DNA of 64,000 nt from Nepenthes gracilis (lineage: Eukaryota > Streptophyta > Magnoliopsida > Caryophyllales > Nepenthaceae): contig BSYO01000003.1 in NCBI GenBank assembly GCA_033239525.1, forward strand, positions 5,698,001 to 5,762,000, given 5' to 3'. The translations under genes were made by a program, and so were the position numbers. Under the pieces are notes generated by a model. That model did not search any database. It was given only the letters and a program-made list of their open reading frames with translations, and was not told the DNA's origin. Positions 24,222-36,373 of the stretch are shown in pieces; the stretch's first letter is position 1, and each line of letters opens with the position of its first letter.

Positions 24222-24310
24222 ATCGATTGCTTGCTCTCTCTCTTTCTCCGTCACTCCTTCCACCTTTATCTCCCTCCGCTCGCATGCTAAAGCCAATGGC
24301 TTTTGTGCAT
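24211..24310 (-). promoter_or_regulatory. Two upstream ORFs in the MYB gene leader
   Basis: On the minus strand an ATG at 24310 opens a 7-codon frame ending TAG at 24287. A second ATG at 24285 opens a 24-codon frame that ends TAA at 24211, 11 nt beyond the main start codon at 24221 and in a different frame. If the transcript begins upstream of 24310, ribosomes using the second would bypass the MYB start. The transcript start is not known. Confidence 0.45.
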
Positions 24311-26640
24311 ATAAAAAGTCACTCGTTTCCGCTTAACTTTTCTCCCGCTAGAGTCACTGTTCAATTAAGAACAAGCAAACGTTCAAATCACTCTATTTTT
24401 CGCTTTGGTATCAATCGAATCCCCTCGGATTCGGAACTTTTTCAAGTTTGATTGAATCGAACCCAATTGAAAGACAATAATGGAAAAGATAAAACATAGA
24501 ACGGAAAGCTTAATAAAAGAGTGAAACACTAATAATAGAGAACATGAATGAACTGATTGGCTATTGACCGATTGATTGATCAATTTATTAGAACCAATTC
24601 ATATCACCATCGATGTTAGCAAAAGTGCCTTTCTGTTCTTAGATACGAGATGCATATATACTTCAAAATCGCAGGGAAAATAGAAAAAAAGAAATCTGAT
24701 AAACTGAAGATTTGAGCTTACAAATATTTCAGGGAGCCATACTGTTGCAGAGATATAGAGGGAGAGACTCAGTGAGTGAGGGGGTGGTAAGAGATGTGGA
24801 GAATGAAAGTACGTAATAGTATAAATATTCCCTTTCGTTCTTTCTTTCTTCTGCGTCTGAAACAGTTGCTTTTGATGGTGCTTTCGCTTCTTCTCTCTCT
24901 CTCTCTCTCTCCCTCTCCCTCTCTAAAACACATACAGCGGATGCCCGAGCGACTGGGCGGGCATGAAGGCAAGTTTGAATACAACGCTAAAATCCATGTA
25001 ATAAGGGGATGCCCGGTTACTGAATGGATGGAGGAGGGAGCACACTATGAGGATAACGAAAGGGAACACAGCAGGATAACCATATCTTATTATGTTGCTA
25101 GTTTATTAAAATATTATTTTTTATTTTCTGATATATACCTTTTAATAATTTATTTATATTATTGATATTCTTAATAATAAATTGCTAATTAATGATATTA
25201 ATACATATCTAGGATCTGATTTGATATTCAAATTTGTTAAATAGAATATTCAAACATTCTTTTTTAAATCTTATACACTATAACAATTAATATAATATTA
25301 GATGAATATGATATTCATTTCCTAATATATCTTTTAACATTCAATTAAGAAATATTTTTTAAAAAAATAAAAATAGGTGAGTGTTAAAATAATAATTTTT
25401 TAAAACATTGAGCTCCATAAATTTTAATGAGAAAGGCATTATGGGACTTCAACAATTCTTATCCTTACATCGAACAAAGATTTTGCATTTATAACATGGA
25501 TGCCAATTAACCTGTCTTTTTTCCAATTGGCATTTTGTTTTCTAAGGTATTACCTTGTCCGGCTCCAACAATTATGTTGGTTTGGCAATTATCTAATAGT
25601 TAATAATTAATATCTATTTAAGTACTATTATTTTTTTAATACGACTGATCATTCCTCATTTTAGTAAAATTTTTCGTTTCCCAATTATTCAATTGGTTTG
25701 TCGAGCATTTATCTTCACCAAATCTTAGACTAGGTTTTTACCAATTTGAGCAACTTAACTGTCTGATACCTGACTCTGAGTTGATGACTTATAAATCAGC
25801 ATTTTAGATGGGTCAGGACTAATTGTATATGAGCTTGTACCTAACATAATTATTTTGAGATTTAATTAGGAAAATGTTAATTGGTAATCGTCCATTTCAT
25901 TGGATTAAATAAAAATATTATAAAAATAAAATAAATAATATTTGAAAATAAAATTAATTGGAAATTGAGTTGGGAACGTCTAATATCTTTTTTGTTAACA
26001 GGAATAAAAAAAAATATTCTTACTTGATTCTTTAGTTTGGTATTAATAAATAAGTAAGGAATAAACGTTGGTTAAATCACTTACTTATTCTTATAAATTA
26101 TTATATTTCACAGATATATATATATATATATGTGTGTGACAATAAATATTAAACAGTTATCTGCACCTCATCGGACGGTTGAGGGGAAGAGATTGTGGAT
26201 CCCACGTAGACAAATGCATGAATGCTGGGCAGTTGCCATCCACGTGATATGGAAATAGGGTGGCAGCATGTGATGACTTATGAGATGGATTATATGCCCG
26301 TGCGGGGGTGCGTGTGACTGTAAATGTTGGAATCCAAATTTTCAAAATTCAAAAGCTTCCTTTGCTCGTCAGCTTCGCCATTGGCAATGGGCATGTGTGA
26401 CGATTTTTCGACCGTTATTCAAAAAATAATAATAAAAAATATATTTATAATTATTTATCATTTAAGTAAACATAAATATCTAACAATAATATAAATACAA
26501 ATAACTATTTAAAATTTATATTTAACTCTGATACGTAATTGGATTCGACTTTAAATAGATTCAAATTCGCTTGATTGTTTGGATCTTACTTCGTCACCCA
26601 GTCTGGGACCCTACACATCATTATAATAAATAAGAAGTCA
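24311..26640. other. Upstream region of the MYB gene, then AT-rich DNA
   Basis: The part up to about 25080 is less AT-rich and is probably the MYB promoter and leader. It holds a CT/GA microsatellite at 24892-24924. An open frame at 24794-25165 on the plus strand translates the pyrimidine tract and is unlikely to be coding. Beyond 25090 the DNA is AT-rich with no gene, with an AT dinucleotide run at about 26113-26131. The segment 26157-26345 is GC-richer without a recognisable product. Confidence 0.5.
24892..24924. repeat. CT/GA microsatellite
   Basis: An almost uninterrupted CT repeat that degrades to CCCTCT at its right end. It lies about 0.7 kb upstream of the MYB start. GA/CT tracts are common in plant leaders and core promoters. 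Confidence 0.8.
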
Positions 26641-26642
26641 AG

Positions 26643-27613
26643 TGTCAGCGATATGTTATCTTACTGAAAACACTCCGACGCTCAAGTCAGTAACAAGTCT
26701 TCGAATTTCAAGAAAGTAAACTGACAAGTAAAAAGATAGAGAGAGCGAGATTAAGATTGGTGGGACTATTGGCCTGTAGATGTAAGAGATGTTCCCGTGA
26801 CTCATTGAGAGTATGGTTTTCCGACTCAATATTCGCAAGGAACAAGTGGGAAGCTACGACCTGAAAGCGTGGAAGTTTAACGGGATGGATGTCGAGGAGC
26901 GGGCAAAATTTCTGGAATCTGGAGGCTTAGAGTGGGATTGGCAAAGTAAGCGATTGAGCGTAAGTATGCTCAAGGATTTTTGTAATAGCACTGCGTTGTA
27001 TTTCTGCGTCTGTATTCGTGTCTCAAATCGTGTCCTTTTAGAGTGGAGACTGTATGGGGTTATATAGATGGCGGGGAGTGCGACCTTCATTGGGTAATAA
27101 GTCATGATCACTGCCTGGTATTGGGTGGCCTTCCTTGAGTAGGAAGGCTTAACTGACGTAATCTGATGGGATCGTTTCCTTTCTAAGCGAGTAACGGGTC
27201 TCCAGTTATCCGCCTTCCTTTTGTGCTTTTGTTATCATTAGACTCTATCGTTGGCAGGAAGAGAGAATCTAGCGCCTTCTGTATGGGAAGGACATTGAAT
27301 ATGTTGATACCTTATTTGGAGGAGATTGGCTTCAAGGAATGCGTGAGATCAGGGCAAGAACCGTTGCTTATCGTGTACAAAAACGTTTGTCAAATTGGGC
27401 CTGGCCCGTATTAGATTTTAAATCTTTTCGCGGCCTGTTGCTACAATACTTCCGGTCAACATGAATGTTGATCGTCTTGAGGGAGCGTGTTGGCCGCCTG
27501 ATTGGCGCTCCGTGCGGTCAACGCTAGTGTTGACCGTCCAACACGCGTCTGGACTTATCTGAACTTTGGATTGTTTTTTTTATTGGGTCTGTTAGTTATA
27601 GACCTACCCATCA
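26643..27613 (-). mobile_element. Gypsy-type LTR, probably solo
   Basis: Read on the minus strand, this GC-richer island starts near TGATGGGTAGGTC (27613) and contains, near its end, CTGACTTGAGCGTCGGAG (about 26685-26668), a motif common in the R/U5 part of plant Gypsy LTRs. The end is near TAACA or GCTGACA at 26654-26643. No gag, pol or second LTR is seen next to it, which suggests a solo LTR. Candidate flanks TCAAG/TCAAA agree at only 4 of 5 positions, so the exact ends are not settled. Open frames here (26813-27067 plus, 26854-27111 minus) match nothing I recognise. Confidence 0.6.
27453..27546. repeat. Cluster of nested inverted repeats
   Basis: There are four fold-back units in 94 bp. 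The first has arms CGGTCAACAT and ATGTTGATCG around GA (27453-27474). An outer pair, GCGTGTTGG at 27485-27493 and CCAACACGC at 27538-27546, encloses CGCC-TGATT-GGCG (27495-27507) and CGGTCAAC-6 nt-GTTGACCG (27515-27536). The GGTCAA/TTGACC cores are W-box (WRKY-binding) sequences facing each other. Confidence 0.8.
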
Positions 27614-30600
27614 AACTTATTTATATTGTTAGAAGTAAAAAATAATTTAATTTTAATTTGATGGCATAAACAAATGCCGTAGCCCTCTTTATGGACTAAG
27701 GAAGAATTTTTATTTAGGCTAGATTATCTAAAATAATGGATTTTAAAGCCTAAGCTGTTGTTATCATTAACCTAACTCTAGCTTTTGATTAACAGATTAA
27801 TTATCTCCATTATCGAGTGATTAAGAAGACTAATCCACCCCAAATAAAAGCGACAGGTTTCCATGTCTGTGATTGAACCTTGAGTAATCACCACTAGTGG
27901 AATTATGCAATCTTTTTTAAAAAAAATTATTGTAAACCAGCCCTTCTAAAATTGTTCTAATCTAGATTCAATATATAAGATTTAAATTTGATAACAAAAT
28001 GTAAGGTTAGAGGGGGTTTTTTTACTTTTTAAATATTAAAATATTAAAATACTCATCTTATAAATCACATATTATTATTATTTTTTTTAAAAAATAAAAG
28101 TTTAAATTTCAGCAGGTAAAAATTTGTCTCTTTACTGATAGTGATATCTCCCGCCAAAATTGATGCCGTGACCATTCATGCAAGTGTAAATATAGAAGAA
28201 ATACTTGTCACCAGATGCTATTCGCAGCCATTCATAATTCAGTTTTCTTTAAAGGAAAATTCCTTTTGCTTTACTGAAAAAATGATATAAGCAACAAAAA
28301 ATATATATATATATTATGATCAATTTAAATATTAATTTGATCATGTTATTAGAGATCTATTTTTATTATATATTTAAAAATTAAAATTAAAATAATATAT
28401 TATCTTTTTATTTTAAAAATACCCTTCGTTGGATCTGAATCAAACGATGGGCGATGTGCAGTTAGGTCCCAAACGGAAACAATTAATATATTGTCTTCAC
28501 ATAATTTTATAGAATATTTTATTTGTGATTTAGTAAAAATTAGCCGGCAGGACCAATTGTATTTACTAAGGGTTTATTTAGATCAAAGAGTATATAAAGC
28601 AAAGAATAATAGTAAAAAACAAATTTAAAAAAATATATATATTTGTTTGAATGTTATAAAAATTTTATATCAAAAAATATATATATTTTAATATTCTTGT
28701 TATTTGGTTGTCAAATAAAAACTAAAACGAATAAAACTGCATGTCTTTAATATGAATATTCAATTTTATTTCCATTTATTTTCATATTCCACAGGATTTT
28801 ATATGAAAATTTATTTTTTAAATAAATTATTAAAATTTTCATATATATATAAAATAAATGCCTGAAAATAATTTTTTTATCTTATCTAAATAGTGATTTT
28901 TTTTTCTTTATATTTTATTTGATAACAAATATAACCTAAAGATATACAGCCAGTATACCACTGTTTAACATGACTATCGAAAAATATTCAAACCAATCAA
29001 CACTTTGCAATTCATGGCCATTTTTCTATAATATTAGTTATTGTTTGATTGTATTTGCTTAATTAATAAGCTCTCATACTGAACTCATGATTATACGGGT
29101 CACTGTATCATTAACGGTAAAAAAAAAAAAATACACATATATAAGAAAATAAATGCCTGAAAAGATTTATTTAATTAATTATTTATTTGGAAAAACGGTG
29201 GTAAGTTGAATTTATCTAATGAATAGTGGAAAATGGGCAAGATTTTAAGGGTCGTATAGTTGCCCCATATTTTATATCCATCAAATAAACGATGACTATG
29301 AAAAATAAAACCGCTTATAAATTTAATGAATAAAATTATCCATAAAAACCAATGAAAAAATTCTTAGTAAAAATATTCAACTCAATTTTTCAAAATAATT
29401 AAATTTATCTAAATTAATAAAATTTTTATGTGTATAGTCATATTTTATATCACATTAATAAACAGAGATAGAAGAATGAAAACTATATAATTTAATGAAT
29501 AAAATTATCCATAAAAACCAATGAAAAAATTCTTAGTAAAAATGTTCAACTGAATCATTCAAATAACATATTTCATAATCTTTCATTCAAAGTTCATCTA
29601 TAGGATTTTTTAGTAGCACATATTTTTCTCACAATTTATCAATAAAAGTAATTTATACTGTAAAATTTATAACTCGTATATTTTTTATAATTTATTTACG
29701 AAAATATCCTATAATGTGTGTAATTATTGTGATATATTTAAAAGAGCACTCGATGGTAACTATAAATTTTATCAACTCAAAAGAATTACAGATGCAACAA
29801 CTAGTCATCCATTTGCTACATGAATTTTCGATCCCCACAAAACTATGAAACCACCATCTTTCATCAAAAGTCCAAAAGCACCAAATGTATATCATAATCT
29901 ATTTTATATTTTCATATATATATATATATATAATGAAAAAGACAAACGTATGAAAGAAAACTAAATTAAAAGATAAGGTTTTCATTGTTGAGATGTTGAC
30001 AAAGGAAAAGTATATGACAAATGAAATAAAATATTAATAAAATTAGTTTCCTTATTTGATTGTCGATAAAAATAAAGGAAAATATCCTTTTTATGGTAAA
30101 AAAGAATGAGATAAAAGTATTAAATATTATTTTGAAAACTTGAGACAATTTTTATTTTATGTTTTCAATTGGAATTTTTCTTATAATGATTCTTTTAACC
30201 GAAACATTAGAAAGTACTTTGTTTCATACCTTTTCTTTTCTTCTGTTTAACTTTTTGAAAAAAAAAAAAAACAAATAAACAATAAATACTATTAATAAAG
30301 TTGCCTTAAAATTATTATTTTTATGTGTGAGGTGTGATTTTAGCAAACTATAAATGGACATACTCGAACCACGTAAGGCCTTGCTAATAAAGATTAGATG
30401 GCAACAATAACTTTTTATTTTTTGCACTCGGTCTTTTTTTTTTTTTTTTGGGAGTGGGGAAATGAATTCAATGCCTTTACCCATTTTAATTATAATCATT
30501 CGATCAATATTAAACGATTAAATTTTTTTTATTTTTTAAAAAATTAACTTTTATTTTAAAAAAAAAATAACATTATAGTTTGATAAATATTAAATAATAA

Positions 30601-31748
30601 TTATTAAGAGAAGTTAAATTTATTTTTTTAAAAAAGAACAGGCTCCTTATTGTATGTGGGAAATTAGGGTGGGAGGAGAGGTTATTTTTTTAAGCTAAAT
30701 TGAGTTTTTTCTGTAAACTTTATATATCAAACTTTATTTGTAGGGTAGGAAACTTTCAATTTTTTTTCTTACCATCTTAATTTGGCCCCTTCAAACAGGG
30801 CGGAATCCCACTACAAGTCTCAATGACTTTCGATTAAAGTTCAACTGATTTGACAAGAGAAAAGTTGAATGTTAAGGAGCGCAAATTCCATCATTTAATC
30901 TGGGGCCCTTTGTTAATAAAGACAGTATGTTCATGCCACTATCAACACGCAGTTGATGAACATGAGAAATTGTTCACAAAAAAACTATGGATTATACATA
31001 TATACACATTGTTATTCCTTGAGCAAATGATTACTAAGTGGAAATAATTCACAGATACTATTTAGTTATGCTTTAAATATTTTGAAGTGTCTGCTGATAA
31101 ATTTTTTTGATGAAAATTGATGAATCTCTCTTGTAGATGCCATTTTACTTGTATTACATCTTTATTTTATTTTGGCTCTACTTTTCTTTTTTTTTCTCTG
31201 TCGACCCATTGGATCGCAAGGAGTAAGATTTGGATGACTTAACATTCTTACTAAAGTCATCACTTCCATTGGGCTAGGATGACTGGTACAGTTTTAATTT
31301 TTAGAGGGTGATTGTTTAATATTATTTCAGTTTTTGTTTTAGTATTTCCCTTATTTACTTTTATAATTTTTATTATTTGAGATGTATGGTTTTAGATTAT
31401 TTGAAGGCTTTATAATGCCAGATAGTTGCCTTTGGTGTCGTAGATATATTTTATCCATATAAATATTTTTCAATTTATATAAATTAGTTACTCATATCCC
31501 AAAAAAATTTATAGTGATATAATATTTATTAATTTATTTATTTTTGTATGGATTAATCATTATATATTAATAAATAGAAATTGTATTGAGTATTTAAAAA
31601 TAAACAATAAAAGTTATATAACATGACTAATGATTAAGTTTGAGTTTGGTGTTCATATAAGAAACTAGATTATAATTTTATTGAAAAAGAGTTGTCCAAG
31701 GCTAATTGTTCTCTTACACGAGATAACCAGTTATAGTTACATTACATA
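27614..31748. other. AT-rich intergenic DNA, no gene seen
   Basis: Long A and T runs and AT dinucleotide tracts dominate (for example 29914-29931). Apart from the tandem duplication at 29322-29551 I see no structured element. The open frames are short and of AT-rich composition. Confidence 0.6.
29322..29551. repeat. Tandem direct duplication, 169-bp period
   Basis: A 61-bp sequence at 29322-29382 recurs at 29491-29551 with one mismatch, at an offset of 169 bp. Upstream parts of the two units (CATATTTTATATC with ATAAAC) also match loosely. The two units have therefore diverged unevenly. Confidence 0.8.
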
Positions 31749-32351
31749 CTGATGGGTCTAGCAATTATGGGTCTAAGGGGCTAAGCCCCACAGTAGGCCC
31801 ATACCTCAACTCCAACCTAGTAAAATTTTTTCAAAGTGAAAAGTCACGCATTATCCAAGCAAAAGAAGCATACCTACAAATCACACTATAAAACCAGAGA
31901 CCCTTATACTTGGAGGGGTAAGCTCTAGAATCCTCAACATCCCCAAGAAAGGGGCCTACCCTCCATCTAAGAGCTACCCTACTTTCAGGAGACTTATTAT
32001 ATATTCAAGAGGCCTATCCTCCTTTTAGAAGTCACCCTCAATCCAAAGGGCCTACACTCCATTCAGAAGCCACTCTCCCCCAAAAAGTCTGCTATCCATT
32101 CAGGAGACCTGCCCTTCTTTTAAGAGATATCCTTCATCTAAGAACTGCATTCCTTCCAGAAAACCTCCAAATTGTCCAAGAGCCGGCCCTTCGTTTGGGA
32201 GTCAGGAGCCCTTCGTCCTAAAGTCAGGAGCCTTCTGTCCAGGAGTCAACCTTTCATCCCGGAGCAAGAAATCCTTCGTCTAGGAGTTAGCCTTTTATTT
32301 TGGAGTTAAAATCCATTTGCCTGAGGAGGCTAAGCCCTTCGTCCAAGGAGC
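31749..32351 (+). mobile_element. Left part of a Gypsy-type LTR interrupted by Copia-B
   Basis: This begins near TGATGGGTCTAG, the same start as the minus-strand LTR at 27613. It continues as GC-richer DNA with degenerate repeats of about 20-40 bp based on words such as CCTTCGTCC and GGAGTCA. It ends at GGAGC, which is duplicated on the far side of Copia-B. The remaining part resumes at 38072. Confidence 0.55.
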
Positions 32352-33221
32352 TGTTGTCTTAAAAGAGAAGTGATCGGGCGAACGGCAAGATGCCGAACTC
32401 CATGCACAACTAGACACAGTAAAGGAATGAAGAAGAGGAGGATGAACACACAAATTTTTACGTGAAAAACCCTTATCAAATAAGAAAAAAATTACGAGAC
32501 ATTCGTCCACGAACCAATTTCACTATGTATGAGGTTGGGAATAATATCCCATAATTACACTGGTACAAGAGAAAGAAGATCGAAGAACAGAGCACAAGTA
32601 ATATAAAAACACACTCCGTTTTGCTCACACTTCTCTCTCTTTTCTTCCCTGTCTTTCACTCTCTCTAATTTTTTCACCTTTTTTTTCATCCCCACACAAT
32701 ACCTCACATACTCTTAAAATTACAAACGCCAATATTTAGCAAATTTGAGAAATATTCTTTATTCTCTGACAAAATTTGTCCTTACAAATAATATGAATAT
32801 GTTCTATACAAAAAAATTCGGTTCTTCCGCATAACTAAAAATTGTTCTTGTATAATAAATGCTAAATCACATACGCTCATAAGATCTTCTGAGCTGGCAC
32901 CATTCTGAATTTCCTGACGGATGGCCAACATTCCAATGCCCGTGCTCTTCACAAGATCGGTCAACGCCTATTGACCGTCCTTTCCACATGACCACCAATC
33001 CCTTAGGAGATCGATCTGCAGTTCTTCAGGGATCCTTTAACAATGCAAGGCAGTTTATGCCACCCGCCGGTTAATATATTGACCAGACATTATTGTCCGT
33101 CTAATTATTTTTTATCAATAAAGTTAACCTATATTCCTTCTACTTATTCGCTTTGCAATTCATGAGCTCCGTCTGAGTCCTCCGATCATTAGGATTTTCA
33201 CATGGGAGTGATCTCCCAATA
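32352..33221 (-). repeat. Copia-B 3' LTR
   Basis: This aligns with 37232-38071. Read on the minus strand it starts TATTGGGAG (terminal TG mutated) and ends AAGACAACA. It contains the U5-type word TTTTTCACGTAAAAATT and a fold-back CGGTCAA-6 nt-TTGACCG at 32958-32977. Confidence 0.9.
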
Positions 33222-33609
33222 AATTTTTCCTCACGACTGTGGAAAAGTTAAGTCCATCAACCCAACCAACTTACAACAAGCTTCATTCTTCCCTCTCGGT
33301 AGAATTTTAGTCAACATGTCCGCCCCATTCTCTTCAGTGTTAATCTTCTCTAGTGACAGTAGACTGGCTTTAAGTACATCCCTCACCTAATAATATCGAA
33401 CATCAATATACTTTGATCTGAAATGAAATGAGGAGTTCTTGTAGAGATGTATGACACTCTGACTATTACAAAGTACTGCATACTTTTCTCGTCTGAGGCA
33501 CAATCTGAATAAACTTTTTCATCCACAACATCTCTTTACAAGCTTCTATCACGATAATGTACTCGACCTCTGTAGTAAAAAGGGCGACGCACTTCTATAA
33601 CTTGGATTG

Positions 33610-33945
33610 TTATAAAACTGTACCTCCGGCAAACTTTACTAAATATCCTGAAGTGGACTTGCGGCTGTCAATGTCCCCCGCCATATCAGTATCCAAGTAG
33701 CCCACCAATTGAGGCTTGTCACTTTCAAAACTTTCAAAACACAAGCACTTCTTGAAAGTTTTTCGAATGTATCTCATGATCCACTTAACCGTGAACCAGT
33801 GCTTCTTTCCTAGGTTTGATAGAAAATGGCTGACTGTACCCACAACATGTGCTATGTCCGACCTTGTGTATACCAGAACATACATCAAGCTTCCCACAAC
33901 TAAGGAATAGGGAACACCTCTAATGTATGTCTTCTCTTTATTCAA
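33610..33945 (-). pseudogene. Copia-B RNase H region
   Basis: This open piece of 111 codons contains RSDIAHVVGTVSHFLSN, the conserved block between RT and RNase H, then VGYLDTDMAGDIDSRKSTSGY, the RNase H start with its conserved acidic and RKSTSG residues. The frame is lost at 33610, so the C-terminal half of RNase H is not joined. Confidence 0.85.
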
Positions 33946-33954
33946 GGACAGACA

Positions 33955-35148
33955 CTAACGACTGCTTAACCTGTGGTGGTTTGGAAGTGAAGTGCTGACA
34001 GGTTTAGACTTCTTTGTATTGAAGCATTGGAGTACCTTCTCAATGTAACTTTCTTGGGACAACCATAGTCTCCCTATTTCCTGATCGCGAATAATTCTAA
34101 CACAAAGAACCTGTTTCACCGGTCCAAGGTCTTTCATGACAAAAGACAGTCCAAGTTGCTCCTTCAACTTCTTTATCCGAGCACTATTCCGTCCAACAAT
34201 CAACATATTGTCCACGTACAAGAGAAAGATAATAAAATCATATTCGAAAAACCTCTGTGTGAATACACAATAATCACAAGTAATCCGCTGGTACCATTGA
34301 CTGACCATGACTAACTCGAATTTCTTGTATCACTGTCTTGGAGCCTGTTTCAACCCAGACAGACTCTTCCTTAGATAACAGACGAGTCGCTTCTTTTCCT
34401 TAATCTTGAACCCTTCCGACTGTTCCATGTAAATTTCTTCTTCTAGTTCACCATGGAGAAAGGCTGTCCGGACATCCATCTGTTTCACTTCTAGATTTTG
34501 GGCGGCTGTCAATCCTAACACAACCCTTATAGAAGATATCTTCACAACTAGAGCAAAAATCTCATCAAAATCAACTCCCTTTCATTGATTAAAGCCTTTT
34601 ATCACTAGCCGCGCCTTATATCTCGGCTGTATAATGTCCTCGGATGTCTTCAGTTGAAAGACCCACTTATTTTTTAGAGCTCTCTTTCCCTTAGAAAGTT
34701 TGGCTAAATCAAATGTATAATTTTTATGGAGAGAACACATTTCATCCTTCATGACTTCTAACCATTTCTCATTACTCACGTCTTCCATAGTCTCTTCATA
34801 AATCTTAGGCTCTCCGGTATCAATGAATATAATATACTCACTAGGTGATGGACGACCGTCTATTTCGTGAGGATCATCTGATAGGAACATCTTTGGCCGA
34901 TTGAGAAATAACTTTATCCCGGTCTTTATCAGGTGCCAGGACCATCTCACCATTTTCCTCGGCCACTTCAGGACCATTGTCCTCATCCTCCGGGGATACT
35001 GGACAGACAATTTCAACACCCACTTTGTTCGAGCAATATCAGAATTGGTCTTCCTGCTAATAACATCCATTGTTTCATTCTCAACGAAAGTCACGTTCCT
35101 TGATCGGATAAGCCTTCTCTCAATCGGGTCATAAAATCTATAACCCAA
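33955..35148 (-). pseudogene. Copia-B reverse transcriptase, broken in three frames
   Basis: Three consecutive open pieces (35148-34582, 34545-34330 and 34308-33955) together cover RVT_2. The first carries GYRFYDPIERRLIRSR (integrase C-terminal/linker) and KRALKNKWVFQLK. The second carries QMDVRTAFLHGELEEEIYMEQ and LSGLKQAPRQ. The third carries FLLYVDNMLIVG. The usual catalytic YVDD is YVDN here, so one of the two adjacent catalytic aspartates is lost, on top of the frameshifts. Confidence 0.9.
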
Positions 35149-35178
35149 CTCATATTTTTCATAGTCTAGAAAGACGCA

Positions 35179-35770
35179 CTACATCGTCTTTGACTTATAA
35201 TGTGATCCTTTCATCCTTTGGAATATGAACAAAGCTTTACAATCAAACACCCTTAGATGATCATAGGATGGCTCATTATCCGACCAAATCTTCTCCGGCA
35301 CTTCACTATTTAAGAGTTTACTGGGCGACCTATTTATGATGTGGGTTGCCATCTTTAGTGCTTTGGCCCAAAAGTGTGTGGGAAGTTTAGTTTCAGAAAG
35401 CATGCATCGTACCCTCTCCAGAATGTGTGGTTCATCCACTCGGCCACTCCGTTCAATTGTGGCGTCTTTGGTGTCTAATATCATGTAACCGGTAATAGGT
35501 ATCAAAAGGTCCTATGTACTCGCCGCCATTATCACTTCGGACGACCTTCAATTTCTTCTCCATCTGACACTCAATAAGAGTATAAAACTACTCAAATATA
35601 CCGAGGACTTGGTCATTGATTTTCAGTGGGCAAACCCACAATTTTTTAGAACAATCGTCAATGAAAGAAATGAAATATTGAGCTCCACCAAACGACTTCT
35701 CCTTGAAAGTCCACACACATCTGTGTGTACAAGATTGAGCAATTCTGCCTTTGGAGTGGACGAATCTTTA
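35179..35770 (-). pseudogene. Copia-B integrase core
   Basis: The integrase core is split between the end of the 36009-35623 frame (LLNLVHTDVCG) and the 35505-35179 frame (RVRCMLSETKLPTHFWAKAL, THIINRSPS, PEKIWSDNEPSYDHLRVFDCKALF). The zone between them contains stops and carries the region where the second catalytic Asp and the Glu are expected. Confidence 0.85.
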
Positions 35771-36373
35771 TGAAATGAGACTCTTCTTTGCTTACCGGCC
35801 AAATAATGAGGACACATCCTTAGTCCCTCCTCCTTCATTCCCAGAATAAGACCCTTCTTGGCCAAATGCGATAGTCCACATTTGCTAATGTGGCCCAACC
35901 TTCGATACCATAAGTTTTCGGACTCCTTACTGATTGTAGTATTCACATCTCCGGCCGTTGTAGATGCATTCATTATGTATAAGCCGGAGCACTTGTTTTC
36001 TCTTGCCATAACGAAATCCTTTGGTCAATTTTCACTCACCTTCGCAGAAGGTATTACAATAACCTTCGTCGTCCAGCCGACTGGTTGAAATGATATTGAG
36101 TCGGATGTCAGGAATATGTCGAACATCCTTTAACGTCAGCTTCGTCCCATTATTGGTGACCAGCACAACGTCACCTCTACCAACAATTTGGGATATTCCT
36201 TCATTGCCCATCCTTATTACTCCAAAGTCTCCTGAAGTATAGGATGCGAACAATTCCCTTCTAGACGTGACATGTAAGAAGGTACCAGAGTCAATCACCC
36301 AACCTGACTCCTCGTCCGTCAAACTTACCGCATTTTTTTCACATGTTAAGAAGAGATCGCCTTCTGTGACCAC
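35771..36373 (-). pseudogene. Copia-B protease and gag-pre-integrase region
   Basis: The frame 36373-36032 includes GWVIDSGTFLHVT, the aspartic protease active site with DSGT where most Copia elements have DSGA or DSGC, then RMGNEGISQIVGRGDV and LKDVRHIPDIRLNIIS. The next frame (36009 onward) contains LWYRRLGHISKCGLSHL and a partly lost zinc-binding HHCC motif (CPHYLAGKQ). A frameshift or stop separates the two. Confidence 0.85.

Noticed and set aside
24222..24296. Upstream extension of the MYB protein to a TTG at 24296
   Set aside because: There is no in-frame ATG before an upstream stop, and homologues start close to the ATG at 24221.
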